Shown: positions 14,917 to 23,822, numbered from the stretch's first letter. The stretch is 64,000 nt of DNA from Streptomyces spiroverticillatus (GCA_014650415.1 BMUX01000015.1:62001-126000); one strand, 5' to 3'. Translations and numbers: made by a program. The notes: a model not told the origin generated them from the letters alone.

Positions 14917-15849
14917 ATGGCCGGTCCCGCATTCCGAGCCGCCGCCGTGCGCGTGCGCGTCCCCGCCACCAGTGCCAACCTCGGCCCGGGCTTCGACGCG
15001 TTCGGCCTGGCAGTGGGGCTGTACGACGACGTGGTCGTGCGCGTGGCCGACTCCGGCCTGCACATCGACATCGCGGGCGAGGGCGCCGAAACCCTGCCCC
15101 GCGACGAGCGGCACCTTCTCGTTCGCGCCATGCGCACCGCCTTCGACGTCCTCGGCGGACAGCCGCGCGGCCTGGAGATCGTCTGCGCCAACCGCATCCC
15201 GCACGGCCGCGGCCTCGGCTCCTCCTCCGCCGCCATCTGCGCCGGCATCATGGCCGCCCGCGCCGTGACCATAGGCGGCGACGCCAAGCTGGACGACGCG
15301 GCCCTGCTGGAGCTGGCCACCGAGATCGAGGGCCACCCCGACAACGTCGCCGCCTGCCTCCTCGGCGGCTTCACCCTCGCCTGGATGGACGGCGGCGCGG
15401 CCCGCGCGATCAGGATGGACCCCGACGATTCCCTCGTCCCGGTGGTCTTCGTCCCCTCCACGCCGGTCCTCACCGAGGCCGCCCGCGGCCTGCTTCCCCG
15501 TACGGTCCCCCATGTGGACGCAAGCGTGAACGCGGGCCGCGCGGCCCTGCTCGTCGAGGCCCTGACCAGGCGCCCCGAGCTGTTGATGCCCGCCACCGAG
15601 GACCGTCTCCACCAGGACTACCGGACCCCCGCGATGCCCGAGAGCCTCGCGCTGGTGGCCCGTTTGCGCGCGGACGGCGTACCCGCCGTCATCTCCGGCG
15701 CCGGCCCCACGGTCATGGCGCTCACTGTGGACCATGCGGCCGACAAGGTCGTACGGATGGCGGGCGAGGGCTGGGCCGCGGCGCGGCTCGACCTCGACGC
15801 CGCAGGGGCGAGCGTGCTTCCGCTCGCACCGCAGGACGTGTCCGAATAG
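14917..15849 (+). CDS. thrB: Homoserine kinase
   Basis: This GHMP-family kinase phosphorylates homoserine for ThrC. The ATP-binding motif HGRGLGSSSAAICAG is clear, with VRVPATSANLGPGFDAFGLA at the N-terminus and GAGPTVMAL near the end. I choose the ATG at 14917, preceded by AAGGAG, which gives 310 residues; the upstream open frame is not protein-like. It is separated from thrC by 304 bases and a stem-loop, so separate control is likely. Confidence 0.96.
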   Translation: MAGPAFRAAAVRVRVPATSANLGPGFDAFGLAVGLYDDVVVRVADSGLHIDIAGEGAETLPRDERHLLVRAMRTAFDVLGGQPRGLEIVCANRIPHGRGLGSSSAAICAGIMAARAVTIGGDAKLDDAALLELATEIEGHPDNVAACLLGGFTLAWMDGGAARAIRMDPDDSLVPVVFVPSTPVLTEAARGLLPRTVPHVDASVNAGRAALLVEALTRRPELLMPATEDRLHQDYRTPAMPESLALVARLRADGVPAVISGAGPTVMALTVDHAADKVVRMAGEGWAAARLDLDAAGASVLPLAPQDVSE

Positions 15850-16224
15850 GACCGTGAGCGATTGCCGGTGGAAGAGAGGGGGAATGTTTGTTGGAGCCGG
15901 TAGTGTTAATCTCAAGTCTGCATCCGACGCCCTTGCGGCGCGGTGCATCGTGTCCCCTTCGGGACCATCTTCTTCCGGGAGCCTCCCCAAACTGCCTGAG
16001 CAGCCTGCCTGAGCAGTTTTGAGCACGCTCCGGAACCGGCACGACACCCCGCGTTCTTCCCAGAGGGGGCAACTGGGGACTTCGGGTCGGAACCCCACGC
16101 ACGTTTATCTCTCCGCCACATCCGGCGGACCACCGCCCCGGCACGGTTCTCCATGGGACCGCCGGACAGCACAACCGGTCGCCGAGCCAGACAGGCCGAC
16201 GTCCGCTCCAGGGAAGGACCCTTC
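15850..16224 (+). promoter_or_regulatory. rho leader region with tandem mini-hairpins
   Basis: This 375-base gap has no gene. A -10-like TAGTGT lies at 15901-15906, implying a leader of about 310 bases. GTCCC-CTTC-GGGAC (15952-15965) forms a small hairpin. CTGCCTGAGCAG occurs twice (15992-16003 and 16005-16016); each copy can fold as CTGC-CTGA-GCAG, and outer arms AAACTGC/GCAGTTT (15989-16019) end in a TTTT. Long leaders of rho genes are commonly used for autogenous control; applying that here is inference. Confidence 0.5.
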
Positions 16225-18309
16225 GTGAGCGACACCACCGATCTGATGGGCGTGACTGCCGACAAGAATGTCGACAATGCGTCCGACGCAGGTGCTGCCA
16301 CCGGCAGTGCCCCACGGCGCCGCCGCTCCGGCACCGGCCTGGACGGCATGGTCCTGGCCGAGCTGCAGCAGGTCGCGTCCGGCCTCGGGATCAAGGGCAC
16401 CGCGCGCATGCGCAAGGGCCAGCTGATCGAGGTCATCAAGGAGACGCAGGCAGGCGGCGGCTCCGCCCCGGCCAAGAGCGCCCCGGCCGAGGCCGAGGCC
16501 AAGCCGAAGCGCCGCGCCACCTCCAAGGCCCGTACCGTCGAGGCCGCTCCGGAAGCCGAGCCCGTGGCGAAGGCCGAGAAGGCCGTCGCCCAGCAGCAGA
16601 TCGACATCCCGGGCCAGCCCGCGAGCGACGACCAGCCCGTCGAGCGCCGCCGCCGTCGTGCCACCGCCGCGGCCGGCAGCCCCGAACAGGCCACCGCCGC
16701 AAGCGAGGTGACGGACCGCCAGAAGTCCGAGCCCAAGGGCGACGTCAAGACCGAGGTCAAGGCCGAGGCGCTGACGGACACCAAGACGGACGCCAAGGCC
16801 GACCAGGCGGTCGACAACGCCGAGGGCCGCCGTGAGCGCGGCAACCGCGGTGACCGCCAGGGCCGCGGCGACCGCCAGGACCGCCAGAGCCGCCGCGACC
16901 GTGACCGCGACCGCGGCAACAAGGGCGGCGACGAGCAGGGCGGCCAGGGCCGCCAGCAGCGCCAGGGCCAGAGCCAGGGCGGCGGCAGCCAGGGGAATCA
17001 GGGAAACCAGGGTCGCGACAACCGTGACAACGGTCCCCAGGACGACGGCTACGACGATGACGCGGGCGGCCGCCGGGGCCGTCGGGGCCGTTACCGCGAC
17101 CGCCGTGGCCGTCGTGGCCGCGACGAGTTCGGCAGCGACGCGCCGCCGCAGGTGAACGACGACGACGTCCTGATCCCCGTCGCGGGCATCCTGGACATCC
17201 TCGACAACTACGCGTTCATCCGTACGTCCGGCTACCTGCCGGGCCCGAACGACGTGTACGTCTCGCTCGCCCAGGTCCGCAAGAACGGCCTGCGCAAGGG
17301 CGACCACACCACGGGTGCGGTCCGCCAGCCCAAGGACGGTGAGCGCCGCGAGAAGTTCAACGCGCTGGTGCGCCTGGACTCCGTCAACGGCATGGCGCCG
17401 GAGAGCGGCCGAGGCCGCCCCGAGTTCCAGAAGCTCACCCCGCTGTACCCGCAGGACCGGCTGCGTCTGGAGACCGACCCGGGCGTCCTGACGACCCGGA
17501 TCATCGACCTCGTCGCGCCGATCGGCAAGGGCCAGCGCGGTCTGATCGTGGCCCCGCCGAAGACCGGTAAGACCATGATCATGCAGGCCATCGCCAACGC
17601 GATCACGGTCAACAACCCCGAGTGCCACCTGATGGTCGTCCTGGTCGACGAGCGTCCGGAAGAGGTCACCGACATGCAGCGGTCGGTGAAGGGCGAGGTC
17701 ATCTCCTCGACCTTCGACCGCCCCGCCGAGGACCACACCACGGTCGCCGAGCTCGCCATCGAGCGCGCGAAGCGCCTCGTGGAGCTGGGCCACGACGTGG
17801 TCGTCCTCCTCGACTCGATCACCCGCCTGGGCCGCGCCTACAACCTGGCGGCCCCGGCCTCCGGGCGCATCCTCTCCGGTGGTGTCGACTCGACCGCCCT
17901 CTACCCGCCGAAGCGCTTCTTCGGCGCGGCGCGCAACATCGAGGACGGCGGCTCGCTGACCATCCTCGCCACCGCGCTGGTGGACACCGGGTCCCGCATG
18001 GACGAGGTGATCTTCGAGGAGTTCAAGGGCACCGGCAACATGGAGCTCAAGCTCGACCGGAAGCTCGCGGACAAGCGGATCTTCCCGGCGGTGGACGTGG
18101 ACCCGTCCGGCACCCGCAAGGAAGAGATCCTCCTCAACTCGGAGGAACTCGCCATCGTCTGGAAGCTCCGCCGCGTCCTGCACGCGCTGGACTCCCAGCA
18201 GGCGATCGAGCTGCTTCTCGACAAGATGAAGCAGACGAAGTCGAACGCCGAGTTCCTGATGCAGATCGCCAAGACGACGCCGTCCGGCAACGGCAACGGC
18301 AACGACTAG
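16225..18309 (+). CDS. rho: Transcription termination factor Rho, actinobacterial form
   Basis: Rho is a hexameric RNA helicase/ATPase that ends transcription. The GTG at 16225 has GGGAAGGA upstream and gives 694 residues. After the short N-terminal Rho_N helices, residues of about 75-310 form a long insert: first Ala/Lys/Glu-rich, then rich in Arg, Gly, Asp, Gln and Asn. Inserts of this kind are known in high-GC Rho and widen RNA binding. The RNA-binding fold (GILDILDNYAFIRTSGYLPG), P-loop APPKTGKT and LLDSITRLGRAYN follow. The P-loop has Thr where E. coli has Ala. A strong hairpin follows at 18331. Confidence 0.97.
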   Translation: MSDTTDLMGVTADKNVDNASDAGAATGSAPRRRRSGTGLDGMVLAELQQVASGLGIKGTARMRKGQLIEVIKETQAGGGSAPAKSAPAEAEAKPKRRATSKARTVEAAPEAEPVAKAEKAVAQQQIDIPGQPASDDQPVERRRRRATAAAGSPEQATAASEVTDRQKSEPKGDVKTEVKAEALTDTKTDAKADQAVDNAEGRRERGNRGDRQGRGDRQDRQSRRDRDRDRGNKGGDEQGGQGRQQRQGQSQGGGSQGNQGNQGRDNRDNGPQDDGYDDDAGGRRGRRGRYRDRRGRRGRDEFGSDAPPQVNDDDVLIPVAGILDILDNYAFIRTSGYLPGPNDVYVSLAQVRKNGLRKGDHTTGAVRQPKDGERREKFNALVRLDSVNGMAPESGRGRPEFQKLTPLYPQDRLRLETDPGVLTTRIIDLVAPIGKGQRGLIVAPPKTGKTMIMQAIANAITVNNPECHLMVVLVDERPEEVTDMQRSVKGEVISSTFDRPAEDHTTVAELAIERAKRLVELGHDVVVLLDSITRLGRAYNLAAPASGRILSGGVDSTALYPPKRFFGAARNIEDGGSLTILATALVDTGSRMDEVIFEEFKGTGNMELKLDRKLADKRIFPAVDVDPSGTRKEEILLNSEELAIVWKLRRVLHALDSQQAIELLLDKMKQTKSNAEFLMQIAKTTPSGNGNGND

Positions 18310-18330
18310 TCCCCTCCGGGGTTGGTCGTA

Positions 18331-18377
18331 CGAGCCCGGGTGCGGGTCACTTTCCCAGTGACCCGCACCCGGGCTCG
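18331..18377 (+). terminator. 21-bp perfect stem-loop after rho
   Basis: CGAGCCCGGGTGCGGGTCAC plus T (18331-18351) pairs perfectly with 18357-18377 around loop TTCCC. It lies 22 bases after the rho stop and is the strongest hairpin in this 532-base gap. Confidence 0.85.
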
Positions 18378-18384
18378 CCGCGTT

Positions 18385-18515
18385 TCCGCTGGGGCGCGGG
18401 GCAGTGGGACCGGTTCCGTGCGGGTGGGTTGGTGGCTGGTCGCGCAGTTCCCCGCGCCCCTGAATGCCTGCCCTTCGGGCGGCACATCAGCCCGTCCGGC
18501 GTTTGAGGACGTCCG
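18385..18515. repeat. Streptomyces dispersed intergenic repeat
   Basis: Two segments match motifs that I know to recur between genes across Streptomyces chromosomes. One is GGTCGCGCAGTTCCCCGCGC followed by CCCTGA (around 18439-18463). The other is CAGCCCGTCCGGCGTTTGAG followed by GAC (around 18488-18510). Between them CCTGCCCTTCGGGCGG forms a small hairpin. No function is established to my knowledge. The rest of the gap, to 18841, holds an 11-bp direct repeat GATCCACCACG (18790 and 18815) just upstream of the next gene. Confidence 0.65.
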
Positions 18516-18841
18516 CCCGGTACCGGGCAACGTACAAACACGGCCCGCCCACCCCGCACAGGGAATACGCCGTGACCCTTTCGAGACATGCGCCACACCC
18601 CGCCCCGGGAACCCGCGCCGGCCGCCCCCGTCCCCGTACGGGAAAAGTCCCAGCTCAGGCCGGATAAGAAGCGCTCTTAGAGGCGTCCGGCAGCATGCCA
18701 GCCACCCCCTCCGCGAGCCAGGGCCGCACACCCCCTGTGCAACCCTTCTGGGTAATTCACCGTCTGACAAGTGTCGACAAACCGTGCCTGATCCACCACG
18801 GCAGGGGGTACGCGGATCCACCACGAGGGACTGAGGAGCGC

Positions 18842-19945
18842 ATGACCGACCACGGCAGGAGCAGCCGAATACGGGCCACCGGCAAACGCCGGGCAGCGCG
18901 CAAGCGCGGCAAGGGCGCCACCCTGGCCTGGGTGGCCGCGGGAGTGGTGCTGGTCGGCGGCGGAGGCCTCGGCGCGGTCTACTTCAAGCTCGACGGCAAC
19001 CTCAAGGGCGTCGACATCAACGGGGCTCTCGGCACCGACCGCCCCGACGAGGTCGACAACGGCTCGCAGGACATCCTCGTCCTCGGCTCCGACTCCCGCC
19101 ACGGCGACAACGCCAAGTACGGGACCGACGAGGGCGGCGCCCGCTCGGACACGGCGATGATCCTGCACGTGTACGAGGGGCACAAGAAGGCGAGCATCGT
19201 CTCGATTCCGCGCGACACGCTCATATCCCGCCCGGAGTGCGTCTCCGACAAGGACGGCAAGACGACCGTCCCGGCGGCCGACCGCCAGATGTTCAACACG
19301 GCGTACGAGGTCGGCGGCCCGGCCTGCGCGGTGAAGACCGTCGAGAAGATGTCCGGCATCCGCATGGACCACTACGTCGAGGTCGACTTCACCGGCTTCA
19401 AGAAGCTCATCGACGAGCTCGGCGGCGTCCCGGTCACCACCACCAAGGCGATCAAGGACTCCAAGAGCCATCTGGACCTGCCGCCCGGCACCCACCAGCT
19501 GAACGGCGAGCAGTCCCTCGGCCTCGTCCGCACCCGCAAGAGCGTCGGCGACGGCTCGGACCTCGGCCGCATCCAGCTCCAGCAGGCGTTCATGAAGGCC
19601 CTGATCGGCCAGGTCAAGGACGTCGGGGTGTTCACCAATCCGAAGAAGCTGTACGACCTCGGGGACGCCGCCACCAAGGCCGTGACGACCGACAACGACC
19701 TGGCGTCCGTGTCGAGCCTCGTCTCCTTCGCGAACGGCCTCAAGGGCATCGGCGCCGAGGACATGAAGATGGTCACGCTGCCCGTCCAGTACGACCCCCG
19801 GGACCCCAACCGCGTCGTACCCCTGGCCAAGCAGTCCCAGGAGCTCTGGACGGCGCTCAGGGCCGACCGGCCCATCCCCGCGTCGGTCACCGAGGGCTCG
19901 GCGGGCGACAAGGGCGAGGCCGGGAAGATCGTCAGCGGCGGCTGA
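18842..19945 (+). CDS. LytR-CpsA-Psr family cell-wall glycopolymer ligase
   Basis: LCP proteins attach wall polymers to peptidoglycan outside the membrane. The ATG at 18842 follows GAGGAG. A basic N-terminus (RKRGK) precedes one membrane helix near residues 27-50, so the bulk is extracellular. The LCP core shows ILVLGSDSR, ARSDTAMILHV, VSIPRDTL, the Arg/Asp-containing VDFTGFKKLIDELGGV, and LVRTRKSVGDGSDLGRIQLQQ. No LytR_C domain is present. The gene is alone between rho and rpmE, and strong hairpin and repeat sequences separate it from rho. Confidence 0.93.
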   Translation: MTDHGRSSRIRATGKRRAARKRGKGATLAWVAAGVVLVGGGGLGAVYFKLDGNLKGVDINGALGTDRPDEVDNGSQDILVLGSDSRHGDNAKYGTDEGGARSDTAMILHVYEGHKKASIVSIPRDTLISRPECVSDKDGKTTVPAADRQMFNTAYEVGGPACAVKTVEKMSGIRMDHYVEVDFTGFKKLIDELGGVPVTTTKAIKDSKSHLDLPPGTHQLNGEQSLGLVRTRKSVGDGSDLGRIQLQQAFMKALIGQVKDVGVFTNPKKLYDLGDAATKAVTTDNDLASVSSLVSFANGLKGIGAEDMKMVTLPVQYDPRDPNRVVPLAKQSQELWTALRADRPIPASVTEGSAGDKGEAGKIVSGG

Positions 19946-20047
19946 GAAGCGGCCGGGCGAAGGCGGCGGGGCGGCTGAAAACCGATCCGCCGCCCTGGCG
20001 CGGAATACCTCGGGGCCCGTCCCCGTTGAGACCATTGCCTTCGAATT

Positions 20048-20075
20048 TTGAAGCGGGGGCCAGCCCTGGCAGACT
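20048..20075 (+). promoter_or_regulatory. Putative rpmE promoter
   Basis: TTGAAG (20048-20053) and CAGACT (20070-20075) are spaced by 16 bases, as in many Streptomyces ribosomal-protein promoters. The resulting leader to the TTG start is about 70 bases. Confidence 0.5.
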
Positions 20076-20152
20076 GGTCCGTCGGCCCCGGTTCACGTAC
20101 CCGCAAATCCGCGGATGCGACCCGGTGCCCTCCCGAAACTCTAGGAGTCACC

Positions 20153-20374
20153 TTGAAGCGCGATGTTCACCCCGAGTACGTCGAGACCCAGGTCAGCTGC
20201 ACCTGTGGCGCGTCGTTCACCACCCGTAGCACCCTGACCGAGGGCACCATCCGTGCCGAGGTCTGCTCCGAGTGCCACCCGTTCTACACGGGCAAGCAGA
20301 AGATCCTCGACACCGGTGGCCGTGTGGCCCGCTTCGAGGCCCGCTTCGGCAAGGCCGGCTCCGCCGCGAAGTAG
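20153..20374 (+). CDS. rpmE: Ribosomal protein L31, zinc-binding type
   Basis: The protein starts at TTG (20153), placed eight bases after AGGAG; it begins LKRDVHPEYVE as in other L31 proteins and has 73 residues. Four cysteines in the CxC...CSEC arrangement mark the zinc-containing form. Organisms with such an L31 usually also keep a zinc-free paralogue induced by Zur; none is in this window. prfA follows after about 120 bases. Confidence 0.95.
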   Translation: MKRDVHPEYVETQVSCTCGASFTTRSTLTEGTIRAEVCSECHPFYTGKQKILDTGGRVARFEARFGKAGSAAK

Positions 20375-20493
20375 CGAGTCATCGCGCCGGTCCTTTACCG
20401 CTCCGTACGGGGTGGGGGAGGACCGGCGCTTTGTCGTGACGCAGGCGCACAACTTTCACTACTGAGCGATACAGCGAACCCAGGAGCCCGAAG

Positions 20494-21573
20494 ATGTTCG
20501 AGGCGGTCGAGGACCTGATCGGCGAGCACGCCGATCTTGAGAAGAAGCTGGCCGACCCGTCGGTCCACGCCGACCAGGCGAACGCGCGCAAGCTCAACAA
20601 GCGCTACGCCGAGCTGACCCCGATCATCGGCACCTACCGGGCCTGGAAGCAGACCGGCGAGGACATCGAGACCGCCCGCGAGCTCATGGCGGACGACCCC
20701 GACTTCGCCGCCGAGGTCAAGGACCTGGAGAAGCAGCGCGAGGAGATCACCGAGAAGCTGCGGCTCCTCCTCGTGCCCCGGGACCCCAACGACGACAAGG
20801 ACGTCATCCTCGAGGTCAAGGCGGGCGCGGGCGGCGACGAGTCCGCCCTGTTCGCCGGCGACCTGCTGCGCATGTACCTGCGCTACGCCGAGCGCGTCGG
20901 CTGGAAGACCGAGATCATCGACGCCACCGAGTCCGAGCTGGGCGGCTACAAGGACGTCCAGGTCGCCGTCAAGACCAAGGGCGGCAACGGCGCCACCGAG
21001 CCCGGCCAGGGCGTGTGGGCCCGCCTCAAGTACGAGGGCGGCGTGCACCGCGTGCAGCGCGTGCCCTCCACCGAGTCGCAGGGCCGCATCCACACCTCCG
21101 CCGCCGGCGTGCTCGTCACGCCCGAGGCCGAGGAGGTCGAGGTCGAGATCAACATGAACGACCTCCGTATCGACGTGTACCGCTCGTCCGGCCCCGGCGG
21201 CCAGTCCGTCAACACCACCGACTCCGCGGTGCGCATCACGCACCTGCCGACCGGTGTCGTCGCCTCCTGCCAGAACGAGAAGAGCCAGCTCCAGAACAAG
21301 GAGCAGGCCATGCGCATCCTCCGCTCCCGCCTGCTGGCCGCCGCCCAGGAGGCCGCCGAGCGCGAAGCCTCGGACGTACGTCGCAGCCAGGTGCGCACGG
21401 TCGACCGCTCCGAGAAGATCCGTACGTACAACTTCCCGGAAAACCGGATCTCCGACCACCGCGTGAACTTCAAGGCGTACAACTTGGACCAGGTCCTCGA
21501 CGGCGACCTCACCGCCGTCATCCAGGCCCTCGTCGACGCCGACTCCGCGGCCAAGCTCGCCGCCGCGCAGTAA
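20494..21573 (+). CDS. prfA: Peptide chain release factor 1
   Basis: RF1 ends translation at UAA and UAG. The codon-recognition tripeptide is PST in VPSTESQGRIHTSAA (RF1-type PxT), and the catalytic GGQ lies in SSGPGGQSVNTTDSA. The 359-aa length is standard. The gene encoding its methyltransferase PrmC, which modifies the GGQ glutamine, starts 49 bases downstream, a common pairing. Confidence 0.98.
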   Translation: MFEAVEDLIGEHADLEKKLADPSVHADQANARKLNKRYAELTPIIGTYRAWKQTGEDIETARELMADDPDFAAEVKDLEKQREEITEKLRLLLVPRDPNDDKDVILEVKAGAGGDESALFAGDLLRMYLRYAERVGWKTEIIDATESELGGYKDVQVAVKTKGGNGATEPGQGVWARLKYEGGVHRVQRVPSTESQGRIHTSAAGVLVTPEAEEVEVEINMNDLRIDVYRSSGPGGQSVNTTDSAVRITHLPTGVVASCQNEKSQLQNKEQAMRILRSRLLAAAQEAAEREASDVRRSQVRTVDRSEKIRTYNFPENRISDHRVNFKAYNLDQVLDGDLTAVIQALVDADSAAKLAAAQ

Positions 21574-21622
21574 GAGTCCGTACAGCACTCCCACGCTGTC
21601 CCTGCAAGGCCGGAGGAACCGG

Positions 21623-22468
21623 ATGAATCTGCTGCTCGCCGAGGTGGCACAGGCCACCCAGCGGCTGGCCGACGCCGGCGTGCCCTCACCGCGCTTCGAC
21701 GCGGAGGAGCTCGCCTCGTTCGTCCACGGCGTCAAGCGGGGAGAGCTGCACCGGGTCCCCGACAGCGACTTCGACGCCCGCTACTGGGAGGCCATCGCGC
21801 GCCGCGAGGCCCGCGAACCGCTCCAGCACATCACCGGACGCGCCTTCTTCCGCTACCTGGAACTCCAGGTCGGACCGGGCGTGTTCGTGCCGCGGCCGGA
21901 GACCGAGTCGGTCGTCAGCTGGGCCATAGACGCCGTGCGCGCCATGGACGTCGTCGAGCCGCTCATCATCGACCTGTGCACCGGCTCGGGCGCCATCGCG
22001 CTCGCCCTGGCCCAGGAGGTGCCGCGCTCGCGCGTGCACGCCGTGGAGCTGGACGAGGGCGCCCTGAAGTGGACCCGCAAGAACGTCGACGGGTCCCGCG
22101 TCGTCCTCCACCACGGTGACGCGCGCACCGCGCTGCCCGAGCTGGACGGCCAGGTCGACCTGGTCATCTCCAACCCGCCGTACATCCCGCTCACCGAGTG
22201 GGAGTACGTCGCCCCCGAGGCCCGCGACCACGACCCCGAGATGGCGCTGTTCTCCGGCGAGGACGGCCTCGACCTGATCCGCGGCATCGAGCGCACCGCG
22301 CACCGCCTGCTGCGCCCCGGCGGCGTCGTCGTCATCGAGCACGCCGACACCCAGGGCGGCCAGGTCCCGTGGATCTTCACCGAGGAGCGGGGCTGGGCGG
22401 ACGCCGCCGATCACCCGGACCTCAACAACCGGCCGCGCTTCGCCACCGCCCGCAAGGCGATGCCGTGA
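21623..22468 (+). CDS. prmC: Release factor glutamine methyltransferase PrmC (HemK)
   Basis: PrmC methylates the GGQ glutamine of release factors using SAM. The SAM-binding motif DLCTGSGAIALAL and the catalytic NPPY (LVISNPPYIPLTEW) are intact. An N-terminal helical domain precedes them. The 281-aa length is normal. The start ATG follows GGAGGAACCGG, 49 bases after prfA. Its stop TGA overlaps a possible GTG-initiated short reading frame that fills the gap to the next gene. Confidence 0.96.
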   Translation: MNLLLAEVAQATQRLADAGVPSPRFDAEELASFVHGVKRGELHRVPDSDFDARYWEAIARREAREPLQHITGRAFFRYLELQVGPGVFVPRPETESVVSWAIDAVRAMDVVEPLIIDLCTGSGAIALALAQEVPRSRVHAVELDEGALKWTRKNVDGSRVVLHHGDARTALPELDGQVDLVISNPPYIPLTEWEYVAPEARDHDPEMALFSGEDGLDLIRGIERTAHRLLRPGGVVVIEHADTQGGQVPWIFTEERGWADAADHPDLNNRPRFATARKAMP

Positions 22469-22530
22469 GCACCCTGATTCCGTACCGCACCACGTACAGC
22501 CAGAAGTTCCTGCCCGAGGGGGTCCGTTAA
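22465..22530 (+). CDS. Possible 21-aa coupling peptide between prmC and sua5
   Basis: GTG at 22465 overlaps the prmC stop (GTGA). The frame encodes VSTLIPYRTTYSQKFLPEGV plus R, and its TAA directly touches the ATG of the next gene (TAAATG). The short frame exactly fills the 62-base gap, and its 3' end contains the GAGGGGG ribosome site for sua5. It may be a real coupled peptide or an accident; the upstream AAGG is a weak ribosome site. Confidence 0.3.
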   Translation: MSTLIPYRTTYSQKFLPEGVR

Positions 22531-23178
22531 ATGGCACGGCGATACGACTGCAACGACGCGACCGACCGCAAGACCGGTCTGCGCGAAGCCGCCTCGGCCG
22601 TGCGCCGCGGCGAGCTGGTCGTCCTGCCCACCGACACCGTGTACGGGATCGGCGCGGACGCCTTCAGCAGCGAGGCCGTCGGCGACCTGCTGGAGGCCAA
22701 GGGCCGCGGGCGCAACATGCCCAGCCCCGTGCTGATCGGCTCCCCGAACACCCTGCACGGCCTGGTCACGGACTTCTCCGAGCAGGCCTGGGAGCTCGTC
22801 GACGCCTTCTGGCCGGGCGGGCTGACCCTGGTCGCCAAGCACCAGCCGTCCCTCCAGTGGGACCTCGGCGACACCCGCGGCACGGTCGCCATCCGGATGC
22901 CACTGCACCCCATCGCCATCGAACTGCTCACCGAGGTCGGCCCGATGGCCGTCTCCTCCGGCAACCTCACCGGCCACCCGTCGCCCGAGACCTGCGACGC
23001 CGCCCTGGACATGCTGGGCGACTCCGTCTCGGTCTACCTGGACGGCGGCCCCACCCCCGGCAACCTGCCGTCCTCCATCGTGGACGTGACCGGCCCGGTG
23101 CCGGTGCTGCTGCGCGCCGGAGTGCTCAGTGCGGAGGAGCTCCGCAAGGTCGTGCCCGATCTTGAGGTGGCGAGTTGA
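22531..23178 (+). CDS. L-threonylcarbamoyladenylate synthase (Sua5/YrdC family)
   Basis: This enzyme makes threonylcarbamoyl-AMP from threonine, bicarbonate and ATP, the first step of the t6A37 modification of ANN-decoding tRNAs. The family core is clear: GELVVLPTDTVYGIGADAF, LIGSP, DAFWPGGLTLV, TVAIRMPLHP and PMAVSSGNLTGHPSP. At 215 aa it is the short YrdC-like form without the long Sua5 C-terminal domain. Its stop overlaps the TTG start of the next gene. Placement after prfA-prmC makes a translation-fidelity operon. Confidence 0.94.
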   Translation: MARRYDCNDATDRKTGLREAASAVRRGELVVLPTDTVYGIGADAFSSEAVGDLLEAKGRGRNMPSPVLIGSPNTLHGLVTDFSEQAWELVDAFWPGGLTLVAKHQPSLQWDLGDTRGTVAIRMPLHPIAIELLTEVGPMAVSSGNLTGHPSPETCDAALDMLGDSVSVYLDGGPTPGNLPSSIVDVTGPVPVLLRAGVLSAEELRKVVPDLEVAS

Positions 23179-23822
23179 CCGCCCTTGACGGGCGTGGCAC
23201 AGCAGAAGGCATATCGGGGACCACCTTCCGTATCCTCCACGTCAGCACCGGCAACGTGTGCCGCTCGCCGATCACCGAGCGGCTGACCCGGCATGCCCTG
23301 GTCGAGCGCCTCGGCGACCCGTCGTACGGCGGTCTCGTGGTGGAGAGCGCCGGCACCTGGGGGCACGAGGGTGCGCCCATGGAGGCCAACGCCGCGGCCG
23401 TCCTCGCGGACTTCGGGGCGGACGCCTCCGGCTTCACCGGGCGCGAGCTGCTGGACGAGCACGTCATCCGGGCCGACCTCGTGCTGACCGCGACCCGGGA
23501 CCACCGGGCGCAGGTCATCTCGATGGGGCACTCGGCGGGGCTGCGCACCTTCACCCTGAAGGAGTTCAACCGGCTGGTGCGGGCCATAGACCCGCTGACC
23601 CTGCCCGATCCGGTGGAGTACGGGGTCGTGGAGCGGGCCCGTGCGCTGGTGCGTGCGGCGGCCGCCCTGCGCGGCTGGCTGCTGGCCCCCAGCGAAGAGG
23701 CGGACGAGGTGTACGACCCGTACGGGGCGCCGATCACCTTCTTCCGCTCCATCGGCGAGGAGATCCAGCTCGCCCTGGACCCGGTCGTCACCGCCCTGAC
23801 GGGCATTCCGGGCAAGGACTGA
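23175..23822 (+). CDS. Low-molecular-weight tyrosine-phosphatase-like protein, nucleophile Cys replaced by Ser
   Basis: The fold signature of LMW tyrosine phosphatases is present: ILHVSTGNVCRSPITE near the N-terminus, ESAGTWG, and a DP pair in LPDPVEYG corresponding to the general-acid loop. In the family the P-loop reads C-x-x-x-x-C-R; here the first, nucleophilic Cys is Ser24 (S24-T-G-N-V-C29-R30). It may be a pseudophosphatase or use another chemistry. The TTG start at 23175 overlaps the sua5 stop. The first 17 residues are a non-conserved extension. The 215-aa length is long for the family (about 150). Confidence 0.8.
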   Translation: MTALDGRGTAEGISGTTFRILHVSTGNVCRSPITERLTRHALVERLGDPSYGGLVVESAGTWGHEGAPMEANAAAVLADFGADASGFTGRELLDEHVIRADLVLTATRDHRAQVISMGHSAGLRTFTLKEFNRLVRAIDPLTLPDPVEYGVVERARALVRAAAALRGWLLAPSEEADEVYDPYGAPITFFRSIGEEIQLALDPVVTALTGIPGKD

